In this document: positions 34,504 through 43,150 of the stretch, piece by piece
Layout of the letters: the number at the start of each line of letters is the position of its first letter
Numbering within the stretch: the stretch's first letter is position 1
Assembly (NCBI GenBank): GCA_002336815.1
Contig: DDEU01000088.1
Span: 5,098-69,097 of the forward strand
Reading direction: 5' to 3'
Source of the DNA: Chitinophagaceae bacterium UBA1946
Lineage (GTDB): Bacteria > Bacteroidota > Bacteroidia > Chitinophagales > Chitinophagaceae
Length of the DNA: 64,000 nt
Made by a program: the position numbers and the translations under genes
The notes under the pieces: generated by a model
What the model saw: the letters and a program-made list of their open reading frames with translations, nothing else
Database searches by the model: none
What the model was told of the DNA's origin: nothing

Positions 34504-36429
34504 ATGAAAAAAATACTTTTTGTCTTTGCAGGTTCATGGATACTAAGTTTACCTGCCCATTCACAGGATGCGGTAAAGCCTGCAGCAGCAGGTTTTGATG
34601 TGCTGCGTGAAAATATCAAACATGGCAATATCGATACCGTTACCTACCAGTCGAAAACAGTTGGCAGCAAAAGACGGGCTCTCGTGTACACGCCACCGGG
34701 ATATTCAAAAAAGAATAAATATCCTGTATTGTATTTATTGCACGGTATTGGCGGCGATGAAAAAGAATGGCTGAACGGGGCCAATCCAGGGGTAATACTT
34801 GATAACCTTTATGCAGATGAAAAGCTGCAACCAATGATCGTGGTGATGCCCAACGGCAGGGCCATGAAAGACGACCGTGCCGTTGGAAATATTTTTGACA
34901 GCGCCAAAGTGCAAGCCTTTGCGAATTTTGAAAAAGACTTATTGAATGATTTAATTCCCTTCACTGAAAAAAAATACCCCGTGCTGGCCGACAGGGAGCA
35001 CCGGGCTGTTGCAGGCCTGTCAATGGGGGGCGGGCAATCATTGAATTTCGGCTTGGGTAACCTCGACAAGTTCGCCTGGATAGGTGGTTTTTCATCTGCT
35101 CCCAACACCAAAACGCCGCAGGAATTAGTACCTGATGTGAATGCTGCAAAAGAAAAAATAAAATTACTTTTTATCTCCTGCGGTGCCAGCGATGGATTGA
35201 TCTTTTTCAGCAAAAGAACGCATGACTTCCTGCAACAAAACAACATTCCGCATATATATTTTATCGAACCCGGTGTACATGATTTCAAAGTCTGGAAGAA
35301 TGGCCTGTACATGTTTTCCCAATTGATTTTTAAACCGGTCAATGTAAACTCGTTCTCGAAATACCCTGTTGCAGGAGCTCCTGCTGCAACCAATATCCGC
35401 AATGGACAATATCCTCAAATACTATCCGACAGTCGTGTAGTATTCAGCATCAAGGCTCCCAACGCCAGTAAGGTGCAAGTTGACCTTGGAAGGAAATACG
35501 ACATGGTGAAAGATGCCGATGGTGTTTGGACTGTTACTACAGATTCCATCAGCGAAGGCTTTCATTATTATTCACTGCTCATTGATGATGTGGCGCTAGC
35601 AGATCCTGCAAGCCAGACATTTTATGGCATGGGCCGGATGGCAAGCGGTATCGAAATCCCATTTGCCGGTGGCGCTTATTACGCACTAAGGGATGTGCCG
35701 CACGGTGACATACGGATAAAAAAATATTTTTCGAAAGTAACAAACTCCTGGAGGGAAGTTTACATCTATACACCACCCGGCTATGATGCAAACCAGGAAG
35801 AAAAATATCCTGCATTGTACATTTTACATGGCGGTGGCGAAGACCAGACGGGCTGGGCAACACAGGGTAAAACGGATTTGATCATCGACAATTTGATCGC
35901 AGCAAAAAAAGCACCGCCCATGCTGGTGGTAATGATGGATGGAAATATTGGCGGCGGTGGATTTGCCGGCTTTGGTGAACAATCGCTCCGCACATTCGAA
36001 AATGAATTACTGCAATCCGTAGTGCCATTGGTTGAAAAAAATTACAGGGCAGCAGCAGAACCCGGCAAGCGTGCACTCGCCGGCTTATCAATGGGAGGTT
36101 TGCAAACCTTACATGCCGGCATTAGAAACACCAACATGTTTGCGTACCTGGGTGTGTTCAGTTCAGGCTGGTGGGCTAACCAGCCGGCGCTATCAAATCC
36201 GCAATACGAGTTCATGAAAACAAATGCTACCCTCATCAACAATAACTTGAAAAGCTTTTGGATCTCCCAGGGAGGTAAAGAAGATATAGCACATGCCAAT
36301 TGTAAAATCATGCTGGCCAAATTCGATGAGATGAATATCAAATACCAATACAGCGAATACCCAGGGGGGCATACCTGGCCGGTATGGAGAAATAACCTTT
36401 ACAATTTTGCGCAAATCCTGTTCAAGTAA
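34504..36429 (+). CDS. Double CE1 esterase: CE1, CBM48-like, CE1
   Basis: A 641-aa exported protein with two catalytic domains. Start at ATG 34504 (MKKILFVFAGSWILSLPAHS then Q); the upstream GTG at 34480 adds eight non-signal residues. First hydrolase: YPVLYLLHGIGGDEKEWLNG, Ser173 in AGLSMGGGQS, Asp in SCGASDGLIF, His in PGVHDFKVWKNG. Then a CBM48-like domain (VVFSIKAPNASKVQVDLGRK). Second hydrolase: YPALYILHGGGEDQTGWATQ, Ser529 in AGLSMGGLQT, GGKEDIAHAN, His in PGGHTWPVWRNN. Both triads look intact. Two specificities in one chain, such as feruloyl plus acetyl, are plausible but not shown. Confidence 0.88.
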   Translation: MKKILFVFAGSWILSLPAHSQDAVKPAAAGFDVLRENIKHGNIDTVTYQSKTVGSKRRALVYTPPGYSKKNKYPVLYLLHGIGGDEKEWLNGANPGVILDNLYADEKLQPMIVVMPNGRAMKDDRAVGNIFDSAKVQAFANFEKDLLNDLIPFTEKKYPVLADREHRAVAGLSMGGGQSLNFGLGNLDKFAWIGGFSSAPNTKTPQELVPDVNAAKEKIKLLFISCGASDGLIFFSKRTHDFLQQNNIPHIYFIEPGVHDFKVWKNGLYMFSQLIFKPVNVNSFSKYPVAGAPAATNIRNGQYPQILSDSRVVFSIKAPNASKVQVDLGRKYDMVKDADGVWTVTTDSISEGFHYYSLLIDDVALADPASQTFYGMGRMASGIEIPFAGGAYYALRDVPHGDIRIKKYFSKVTNSWREVYIYTPPGYDANQEEKYPALYILHGGGEDQTGWATQGKTDLIIDNLIAAKKAPPMLVVMMDGNIGGGGFAGFGEQSLRTFENELLQSVVPLVEKNYRAAAEPGKRALAGLSMGGLQTLHAGIRNTNMFAYLGVFSSGWWANQPALSNPQYEFMKTNATLINNNLKSFWISQGGKEDIAHANCKIMLAKFDEMNIKYQYSEYPGGHTWPVWRNNLYNFAQILFK

Positions 36430-36440
36430 ATTTTGACCAT

Positions 36441-38174
36441 ATGAAAAAATCGATCAGCCGGGCCTTTCATTTATTGATAAGCATTTTTTTGAGTGGCACG
36501 GCGTTTTGCCAACAGCCTGTTGCAGTCAGCGCCACGCCAGCAACCATCTGCAATCCCGTTAGCCTCAGTTACCGGTTTTGTTTGGATACACCATCACGAA
36601 GGGAAGCGGCCGACCCAACCATGCTGGTTTTTAAAAATGAATATTATTTATTCGCCTCCAAATCGGGCGGTTATTTTCATTCGGTTGATTTGATTCATTG
36701 GGACCTGGTTACTACCACCGATCTCCCACTGGAAGATTATGCACCTACCGCAATGGTGATGAATGATACGGTTTATTTTATGGCTTCTGCTGCCGCCCCA
36801 TTAAAAATTTATAAAACAGCCGATCCCAAATCCGGCAAATGGGAAATAGCCAACCCGGCTTTCCCGATTGGCATGATCGATCCTGATCTGTTTTTAGATG
36901 AAGATGGCCGTTTGTTTTTTTACTATGGCTGTTCCAATATAAACCCCGTCTATGGTGTGGAGCTTGATAAAAAAACACTGAACCCCGTCAGTGTACCAAC
37001 CGCATTGTTTAACAGCAGGCGGGATGTGCATGGCTGGGAACGCAAAGGTGATTACAATACGATCATCGACAATCCATGGATTGAAGGATCATGGATGACT
37101 AAACGAAATGGAAAATATTACCTGCAGTATGCCGGTCCGGGAACAGAATATAAGAGTTACAGCGATGGCGTGTATGAATCCGACAAACCCCTTGGACCAT
37201 TTGTATTAGCAAAACACAATCCTTTCTCCTACAAACCAGAAGGATTTATTGCAGGGGCAGGCCATAGCAGTACGTTCCAGGATAAGTATGGCAACTACTG
37301 GCATATCTCTACCATGACCATTTCGCAAAAACACATGTTCGAACGAAGGCTTGGCCTATTCCCCACGTTTTTTGATAAGGATGGTGAAATGCACGTGTAC
37401 ACAAGCTTTGGAGATTTCCCTTTTACAATGCCGGCAAAAAAGATCAGCGGCCCGGAAGAACTGTTCCCGGGATGGATGTTGCTTTCTTACAATAAACCTG
37501 TACAGGTGTCTTCGGAATTGCCCAATCATTCAAAAGAATATGCTGCAGATGAAGAGATCCGCACTTACTGGAGTGCTGCAACCGGCAACAAAGGCGAATG
37601 GCTAAGCATGGATCTGCAAAAGATCTGCAGCATCAATGCAGTGCAGATAAACTATGCAGAAAACAATACCAACCTGTTTGGTCGCAGCGATCATATCTAC
37701 CACCAATACCTGCTGGAGTATTCTGCTGATAATAAAACATGGAAGCTCCTGGAAGACAAAACGCAGACTACAACCGATGTACCCCATGATTATCTTGAAT
37801 TAAAAACACCCGTTAAAGCAAGATACCTGCGTATTACCAACCATAAAGTACCCGATGGAACTTTTGCCCTCGCAGGCTTACGTGTTTTTGGAAATGATGG
37901 AAGTGAAGCACCGCTTGCAGTAACAAACATCACAATAAAAAGAAATACAGACCGCTGCGTTGCAAAACTCAACTGGCCAAAAATTGCCGGTGCGGTTGGC
38001 TACAACATCCGTTATGGTACCGCTAAAGATAAACTGTATCAAACGTACCAGGTAATGGGAAAAGAATCCGTAAGCATTAACAGCTTAAACGGTGGGCAGC
38101 GGTACTATTTCAGTATCGATGTATTTAACGGCAGCGCCGTTACAAAAGGAAAGAAAATAATTGAAGTTGATTAA
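36441..38174 (+). CDS. GH43-type glycosidase with F5/8C and FnIII-like domains
   Basis: A 577-aa exported protein. Signal peptide ends GTAFCQ. The five-bladed propeller has the GH43 triad: Asp58 in REAADPTMLV, Asp147 in GMIDPDLFLDEDG, and Glu215 in WIEGSWMTKRNG. A discoidin/CBM32-like domain follows (about 345-490: DLQKICSINAVQINYAENNT, ARYLRITNHKVPDGTFAL), then a fibronectin-III-like domain (AKLNWPKIAGAVGYNIRYGT). It differs from the other two GH43 enzymes here in sequence and appended domains. Arabinofuranosidase, xylosidase or galactosidase activity is possible. It starts 11 bp after the double esterase. Confidence 0.83.
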   Translation: MKKSISRAFHLLISIFLSGTAFCQQPVAVSATPATICNPVSLSYRFCLDTPSRREAADPTMLVFKNEYYLFASKSGGYFHSVDLIHWDLVTTTDLPLEDYAPTAMVMNDTVYFMASAAAPLKIYKTADPKSGKWEIANPAFPIGMIDPDLFLDEDGRLFFYYGCSNINPVYGVELDKKTLNPVSVPTALFNSRRDVHGWERKGDYNTIIDNPWIEGSWMTKRNGKYYLQYAGPGTEYKSYSDGVYESDKPLGPFVLAKHNPFSYKPEGFIAGAGHSSTFQDKYGNYWHISTMTISQKHMFERRLGLFPTFFDKDGEMHVYTSFGDFPFTMPAKKISGPEELFPGWMLLSYNKPVQVSSELPNHSKEYAADEEIRTYWSAATGNKGEWLSMDLQKICSINAVQINYAENNTNLFGRSDHIYHQYLLEYSADNKTWKLLEDKTQTTTDVPHDYLELKTPVKARYLRITNHKVPDGTFALAGLRVFGNDGSEAPLAVTNITIKRNTDRCVAKLNWPKIAGAVGYNIRYGTAKDKLYQTYQVMGKESVSINSLNGGQRYYFSIDVFNGSAVTKGKKIIEVD

Positions 38175-38191
38175 TATCCAAAAAATTAAGC

Positions 38192-40789
38192 ATGAAAAAA
38201 ATATTCCTGCACATTGCCTGTTGCATTTTAGCGGCAACTGCCCTGGGGCAACAATATCCTTACCAAAACCCATCCTTAAATTCAGCAGAACGGGCGAAGG
38301 ATTTGCTATCGAGATTAACACTCGAAGAAAAAGCATCATTGATGTTCGACCAGTCGCCGGCCATACCAAGACTGGGAATCAAAAAATTTAACTGGTGGAG
38401 TGAAGCGCTGCACGGGTTGGCCAACAACGACAACGTAACTGTTTTTCCCGAGCCGGTGGGTATGGCAGCCTCTTTTGACGATTCGCTGCTGTATAAAATA
38501 TTCAACGCCACTTCTGATGAGGTTCGTGCAAAATACCATGATGCCATAAAGAGCGGAAAAGAAAACAGGCGTTTTCTAAGCCTTTCTGTGTGGACACCCA
38601 ATGTAAATATATTCCGAGACCCCCGCTGGGGACGTGGGCAGGAAACCTATGGTGAAGATCCATACCTCACATCAAGAATGGGCGTGTCTGTGGTAAAAGG
38701 ATTACAGGGACCCGCAGATGCAAAATATCGCAAACTGCTGGCCTGTGCCAAACACTACGCCGTACACTCCGGGCCCGAGTGGAGCAGGCATGTGCTTAAC
38801 CTCAACAATGTTGATCCACGGGATCTGTGGGAAACCTATTTGCCAGCTTTTAAATCATTGGTACAGGAAGCAGATGTAAGAGAAGTAATGTGTGCTTACC
38901 AGCGTTTGGATGATGAACCCTGTTGCAGTAACAGCCGTTTGCTGCAAACCATTTTGCGGGATGACTGGGGATTCAAACATATTGTTGTGTCTGATTGTGG
39001 TGCGGTCACCGATTTTTTTACCAGCCATAAAACTTCATCCGACGCCGTGCATGCATCATCGAAAGCGGTGCTGGCAGGAACCGATGTGGAATGTGTCTGG
39101 CAGGGATACGCATATGAAAAGTTGCCTGAAGCTGTAAAAAAAGGATTGATCGCTGAAAAAGAAATAGACAATCATTTATTGAAAGTACTGATCGGTCGTT
39201 TTGATCTGGGAGATTTTGATGACAATGCCCATGTGCCCTGGGCAAACATCCCGGTTTCCATCATCAACAACGAAGAACACAGGAAGCTGGCGCTTGATAT
39301 GGCCCGGGAATCCATGACGCTTTTGCAGAATAAGAGCAATGCACTTCCGATAAAAAAATCTGCAAAGAAAATTGCAGTGATTGGTCCCAACGCCGACAAT
39401 GAACCTATGTTATGGGGTAATTACAATGGTACCCCGGTAAGAACGATCTCTATTTTAAATGGCATCAAATCCAAACTTGCGGATAACGTTGTCATTTTTG
39501 ATAAGGCATGCGACCTGGTAGAAAACAAAGTAACCCAAAGCTACTTTTCCAAAACAGCTGTAGCCGGTAAAAAAGGGTTCAAAGCGACTTACTGGAACAA
39601 CCGGGAGCGTACAGGCGATGCCGTTATCACCGACCAGATCGTGAATCCTTTTAAAATTACCACTGCGGGCGATCATGAATTTGCATCCGGTGTTAAACTG
39701 GTGGAGTTCTCTGCTTTGTACGAAACGGAATTTACTGCGCCGGAAACAGAAGAAATTGTTTTTAAATGTGGCGCTACCGGTTATTTCGAATTGTTTGTCA
39801 ACGGCCAGTCGCTGGCCCGCTATTATAACTGGCGTACACTGCCTTCCCGAATTGCTTATAAGGTTGAAAAAGATAAAACCTATAAAATTGAGATCAGGTA
39901 TGCGCAATTAAATAACTGGCAGGCCAACCTGGAATTTGATTTTGGTAAAGAACTGGATATCGATTTCACCGGGTTGATCAATAAACTGAAAGGTATTAAC
40001 GAAGTTGTTTTTGTTGGTGGTCTGTCCACGTTGCTGGAAGGCGAAGAAATGCCGGTAAACTATCCCGGTTTTAAGGGTGGCGACCGCACCGATATTCAAC
40101 TGCCACTTGTGCAACGCAATTGCCTGAAGGCATTGAAAGCGGCCGGCAAAAAAGTGATCTTTGTTAACTGTTCAGGATCCGCCATTGGCCTGGTACCGGA
40201 AACAGAAAGCTGCGATGCGATACTACAGGCCTGGTATGGAGGCGAGTCTGGTGGTCAGGCTGTTGCCGATATATTGTTTGGTGACTACAATCCTTCCGGA
40301 AAACTACCCGTTACTTTTTATAAAGACACTACACAGTTACCCGATTTTGAAAATTATTCCATGAAAGGAAGAACCTACCGTTTCCTGGCAACTGAACCGG
40401 TTTTTCCATTTGGTTATGGTTTAAGCTATACCAGCTTCAATATTGGAAATGCCCACTTGAGCAAAACAACAATAAAAAAAGACGAAGATGTTCTGCTTAC
40501 CATCCCGGTAACAAATTCCGGCAAGCGCAGCGGAACTGAAATCGTACAGGTGTATGTCAAAAAAGTAAATGACAACGATGGTGCAATTAAAACATTGAAA
40601 GGATTTAAAAGAACAAGCGTAGAAGCAGGCAAAACTGTGAACGCCCTGGTGAACCTTCCTTCTTCAGCTTTTGAATTTTATGATGCTGCAACACTAAAAA
40701 TGGCTGTTACAGCCGGTGAATATGAACTATGGTACGGCAACAGTTCAGCAGCGAAAGATTTGAAGATGATTAAAATAAATATTCAATAA
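38192..40789 (+). CDS. GH3 beta-xylosidase/beta-glucosidase with PA14 insert
   Basis: An 865-aa exported retaining enzyme. Signal peptide ends ALGQ. N-terminal GH3 barrel: LTLEEKASLMFDQSPAIPRL, NWWSEALHGLANND, GRGQETYGEDPYLTSRMGVS. Nucleophile Asp265 in HIVVSDCGAV. Within the second GH3 domain is a PA14 module at about 460-586 (FKATYWNNRERTGDA, GYFELFVNGQSLARYYNWRT). A C-terminal FnIII-like domain closes it (IVQVYVKKVND, LKGFKRTSVEAG). The layout matches Bacteroidota xylan loci GH3 beta-xylosidases. A second gene of the same layout is at 48083. Most likely trims xylo-oligosaccharides to xylose. Confidence 0.93.
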   Translation: MKKIFLHIACCILAATALGQQYPYQNPSLNSAERAKDLLSRLTLEEKASLMFDQSPAIPRLGIKKFNWWSEALHGLANNDNVTVFPEPVGMAASFDDSLLYKIFNATSDEVRAKYHDAIKSGKENRRFLSLSVWTPNVNIFRDPRWGRGQETYGEDPYLTSRMGVSVVKGLQGPADAKYRKLLACAKHYAVHSGPEWSRHVLNLNNVDPRDLWETYLPAFKSLVQEADVREVMCAYQRLDDEPCCSNSRLLQTILRDDWGFKHIVVSDCGAVTDFFTSHKTSSDAVHASSKAVLAGTDVECVWQGYAYEKLPEAVKKGLIAEKEIDNHLLKVLIGRFDLGDFDDNAHVPWANIPVSIINNEEHRKLALDMARESMTLLQNKSNALPIKKSAKKIAVIGPNADNEPMLWGNYNGTPVRTISILNGIKSKLADNVVIFDKACDLVENKVTQSYFSKTAVAGKKGFKATYWNNRERTGDAVITDQIVNPFKITTAGDHEFASGVKLVEFSALYETEFTAPETEEIVFKCGATGYFELFVNGQSLARYYNWRTLPSRIAYKVEKDKTYKIEIRYAQLNNWQANLEFDFGKELDIDFTGLINKLKGINEVVFVGGLSTLLEGEEMPVNYPGFKGGDRTDIQLPLVQRNCLKALKAAGKKVIFVNCSGSAIGLVPETESCDAILQAWYGGESGGQAVADILFGDYNPSGKLPVTFYKDTTQLPDFENYSMKGRTYRFLATEPVFPFGYGLSYTSFNIGNAHLSKTTIKKDEDVLLTIPVTNSGKRSGTEIVQVYVKKVNDNDGAIKTLKGFKRTSVEAGKTVNALVNLPSSAFEFYDAATLKMAVTAGEYELWYGNSSAAKDLKMIKINIQ

Positions 40790-40855
40790 AAGCTGGATCA
40801 TAATTTTCAGGACGACAACGATCGGAAATATTATAATAGTATAAAAGATTTAATA

Positions 40856-41710
40856 ATGAAGATCAAAATAAAATTATTGCTGCTTGCAATATTAATGGTT
40901 CCGGCTTCGAAAATATTTTCGCAGGATAAAAAACTGTACATCTTCCTTTGCTTTGGCCAGTCTAATATGGAGGGAAATGCAAAGATCCAACCGCAGGATA
41001 CTTTCAATATTGATGCCCGTTTCAAGGTACTGGAAGCAGTGGATTGCCCGAACCTGCAACGAACCAAAGGCAACTGGTACACGGCTGTTCCGCCACTCAG
41101 CAGGTGCAATACAGGCCTCACTCCTGCTGATTATTTTGGCAGAACATTAATAGCCAATTTACCAAAGGATGTGAGAGTAGGTGTGATCAACGTAGCGGTT
41201 GGTGGTTGTAAAATTGAATTGTTTGATAAAGACAATTATCAAACCTACGTAACAACGGCACCCCAATGGATGATCGGCATGATCAACGCATACGATGGCA
41301 ATCCCTATGGAAGGTTAGTAGAAATGGCAAAAATTGCTCAAAGATCCGGCATCATCAAAGGCATCCTGTTACACCAGGGAGAATCAAATACCGGCGATAC
41401 TACCTGGCCTGAAAAAGTAAAGCAGGTTTATAGCAACCTGCTGAAAGATCTACACCTCAAAGCAAAAAAAGTACCATTACTCGCCGGAGAAATGGTAAGT
41501 GCTGCGCAGGGTGGTAAATGCGCCAGTATGAATGCGGTCATAGCAACATTGCCAAATACCATTCCTACAGCCCATGTTATATCATCTGCTGATTGCCCTG
41601 CTATACCTGATGGTTTGCATTTTAGTGCAGAAGGTTACAGGATACTCGGAAAAAGATATGCTGAAGAAATGTTGAAACTGTTAGGTATAGAAATGAAAGT
41701 TACAGAATGA
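40856..41710 (+). CDS. CE6-like acetyl-xylan esterase (SGNH/DUF303)
   Basis: A 284-aa exported esterase. Signal peptide ends KIFSQ. Catalytic Ser36 in CFGQSNMEGN, the Gly/Asn block GVINVAVGGCKIELF, LLHQGESNTGDT, and the Asp252/His255 pair in DGLHFSAEGYRILG. It is a plain SGNH domain without the inserted beta-sandwich of the CE20-like protein at 19439. Family relatives in CE6 deacetylate xylan. It follows GH3 by 66 bp and precedes a GH43 gene by 32 bp. Sialate esterase is the automatic label but nothing here concerns sialic acid. Confidence 0.83.
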   Translation: MKIKIKLLLLAILMVPASKIFSQDKKLYIFLCFGQSNMEGNAKIQPQDTFNIDARFKVLEAVDCPNLQRTKGNWYTAVPPLSRCNTGLTPADYFGRTLIANLPKDVRVGVINVAVGGCKIELFDKDNYQTYVTTAPQWMIGMINAYDGNPYGRLVEMAKIAQRSGIIKGILLHQGESNTGDTTWPEKVKQVYSNLLKDLHLKAKKVPLLAGEMVSAAQGGKCASMNAVIATLPNTIPTAHVISSADCPAIPDGLHFSAEGYRILGKRYAEEMLKLLGIEMKVTE

Positions 41711-41742
41711 TAAAAAACCTGTAAAATGAAATGGGCCAATAA

Positions 41743-43113
41743 ATGATAAAAAAACTATTTACTACGATGGCTGTGATGGGAGCGCTTTTGTGTAATGCAC
41801 AAGATCCCATTATCCAGACCAAGTATACTGCCGACCCGGCACCAATGGTTTATAATGACACTGTATTTCTTTATGCAGGACATGATGAAGATGATGCTTT
41901 TGGTTTTGAAATGTATAATTGGCTGCTCTATAGTTCAACCGATATGGTAAACTGGACAGACCACGGAGCTGTAGCATCTTTAAAAAACTTCAACTGGGTA
42001 AATACCGATAATGGTGCATGGGCTGCACAATGTATTCGCCGTAACGGAAAATTTTATTTGTATTGCCCGGTACCAAATGGACTGGGAATTGGTGTATTGG
42101 TAGCTGACAGCCCTTATGGACCATTTACAGACCCTATAGGCAAACCACTGATAAAAAACAGCACAGATGATATTGACCCAACCATCTTAATTGATGACGA
42201 TGGCCAGGCTTATCTCTATTGGGGCAATCCAAATTTATATTATGTAAAACTGAATGAGGACATGATTTCTTATTCAGGGGACATTATAAAAGATGCCTCG
42301 TTCGCCAAAGTAAACAACCAGCCGGATCGCTTTCATTACCAGGAAGGCCCCTGGGCTTACAAACGCAATGGTTATTACTATATGGCATACGCCTCTACCT
42401 GCTGCCCCGAAGGAATAGGGTACGCCATGAGCAATTCAGCAACTGGTCCATGGGTATACAAAGGGAGTATCATGGACGGCGATAAAAGATCGAATGGTAA
42501 CCACCCGGGAATTATTGATTTTAAAGGACAATCCTATGTATTCGGGTTAAATTATGAATTGTTAAAACGGAGGATGTCTAAACATTATGAAAGGCGCTCG
42601 GTAGGTTTAGAAAAAATAACTTACAATGATGATGGCACCATTCAAAAATTACCATTCTGGTCAACCGGTGTAAAACAATTGCACACACTCAATCCATTCA
42701 ATAAAGTGGAAGCAGAAACCATTGCTTTCAGTGAAGGTGTTAAAACAGCAGCTGCTGCAGAATGGGAAAGAAATGTATCCTGGAACAGGGGGAAAAAAAT
42801 TGCAGACAGGCTTTATGTAACCTCAATTAATAACGGTGATTATATTACAGTAAAGGGGGTTGACTTTTCACACGGCGCCTCGTCAGTAGAAGTGAATGTT
42901 GCCAGTTTGAATGGCGGAAAGATTGAGATCCGTACAGACAGGATTGATGGTACTGTAATAAGCACTGTTGATGTTAAAAATTCGGCTGAAGGCGATGTGT
43001 GGAAAACCATTGCTGCACCAGTTAAAAAAGTTACTGGCATTCATGACCTTTTCCTGCTTTTTAAAGGACAGAAAGATCTGTTCTACTTTGACTGGTGGAA
43101 GTTTAACCGATAA
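41743..43113 (+). CDS. GH43 arabinofuranosidase/xylosidase with CBM6
   Basis: A 456-aa exported enzyme. Signal peptide ends LLCNAQ. GH43 triad: Asp31 in KYTADPAPMV, Asp145 in DDIDPTILIDDDGQAYLYWG, Glu201 in HYQEGPWAYKRNGYYYMAYA. From about 325 a CBM6 domain is complete (FNKVEAETIAFSEGVKTAAA, VEVNVASLNGGKIEIRTDRI, GIHDLFLLFKGQKDLFYFDW). Its CBM6 end is a useful model for what the frameshifted GH43 at 23107 has lost. The form resembles arabinoxylan arabinofuranohydrolases, so removal of arabinose from xylan backbones is the best guess. Confidence 0.9.
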   Translation: MIKKLFTTMAVMGALLCNAQDPIIQTKYTADPAPMVYNDTVFLYAGHDEDDAFGFEMYNWLLYSSTDMVNWTDHGAVASLKNFNWVNTDNGAWAAQCIRRNGKFYLYCPVPNGLGIGVLVADSPYGPFTDPIGKPLIKNSTDDIDPTILIDDDGQAYLYWGNPNLYYVKLNEDMISYSGDIIKDASFAKVNNQPDRFHYQEGPWAYKRNGYYYMAYASTCCPEGIGYAMSNSATGPWVYKGSIMDGDKRSNGNHPGIIDFKGQSYVFGLNYELLKRRMSKHYERRSVGLEKITYNDDGTIQKLPFWSTGVKQLHTLNPFNKVEAETIAFSEGVKTAAAAEWERNVSWNRGKKIADRLYVTSINNGDYITVKGVDFSHGASSVEVNVASLNGGKIEIRTDRIDGTVISTVDVKNSAEGDVWKTIAAPVKKVTGIHDLFLLFKGQKDLFYFDWWKFNR

Positions 43114-43150
43114 ATTTTATATACGCTATCTAATCATTTAATAAAGTACA

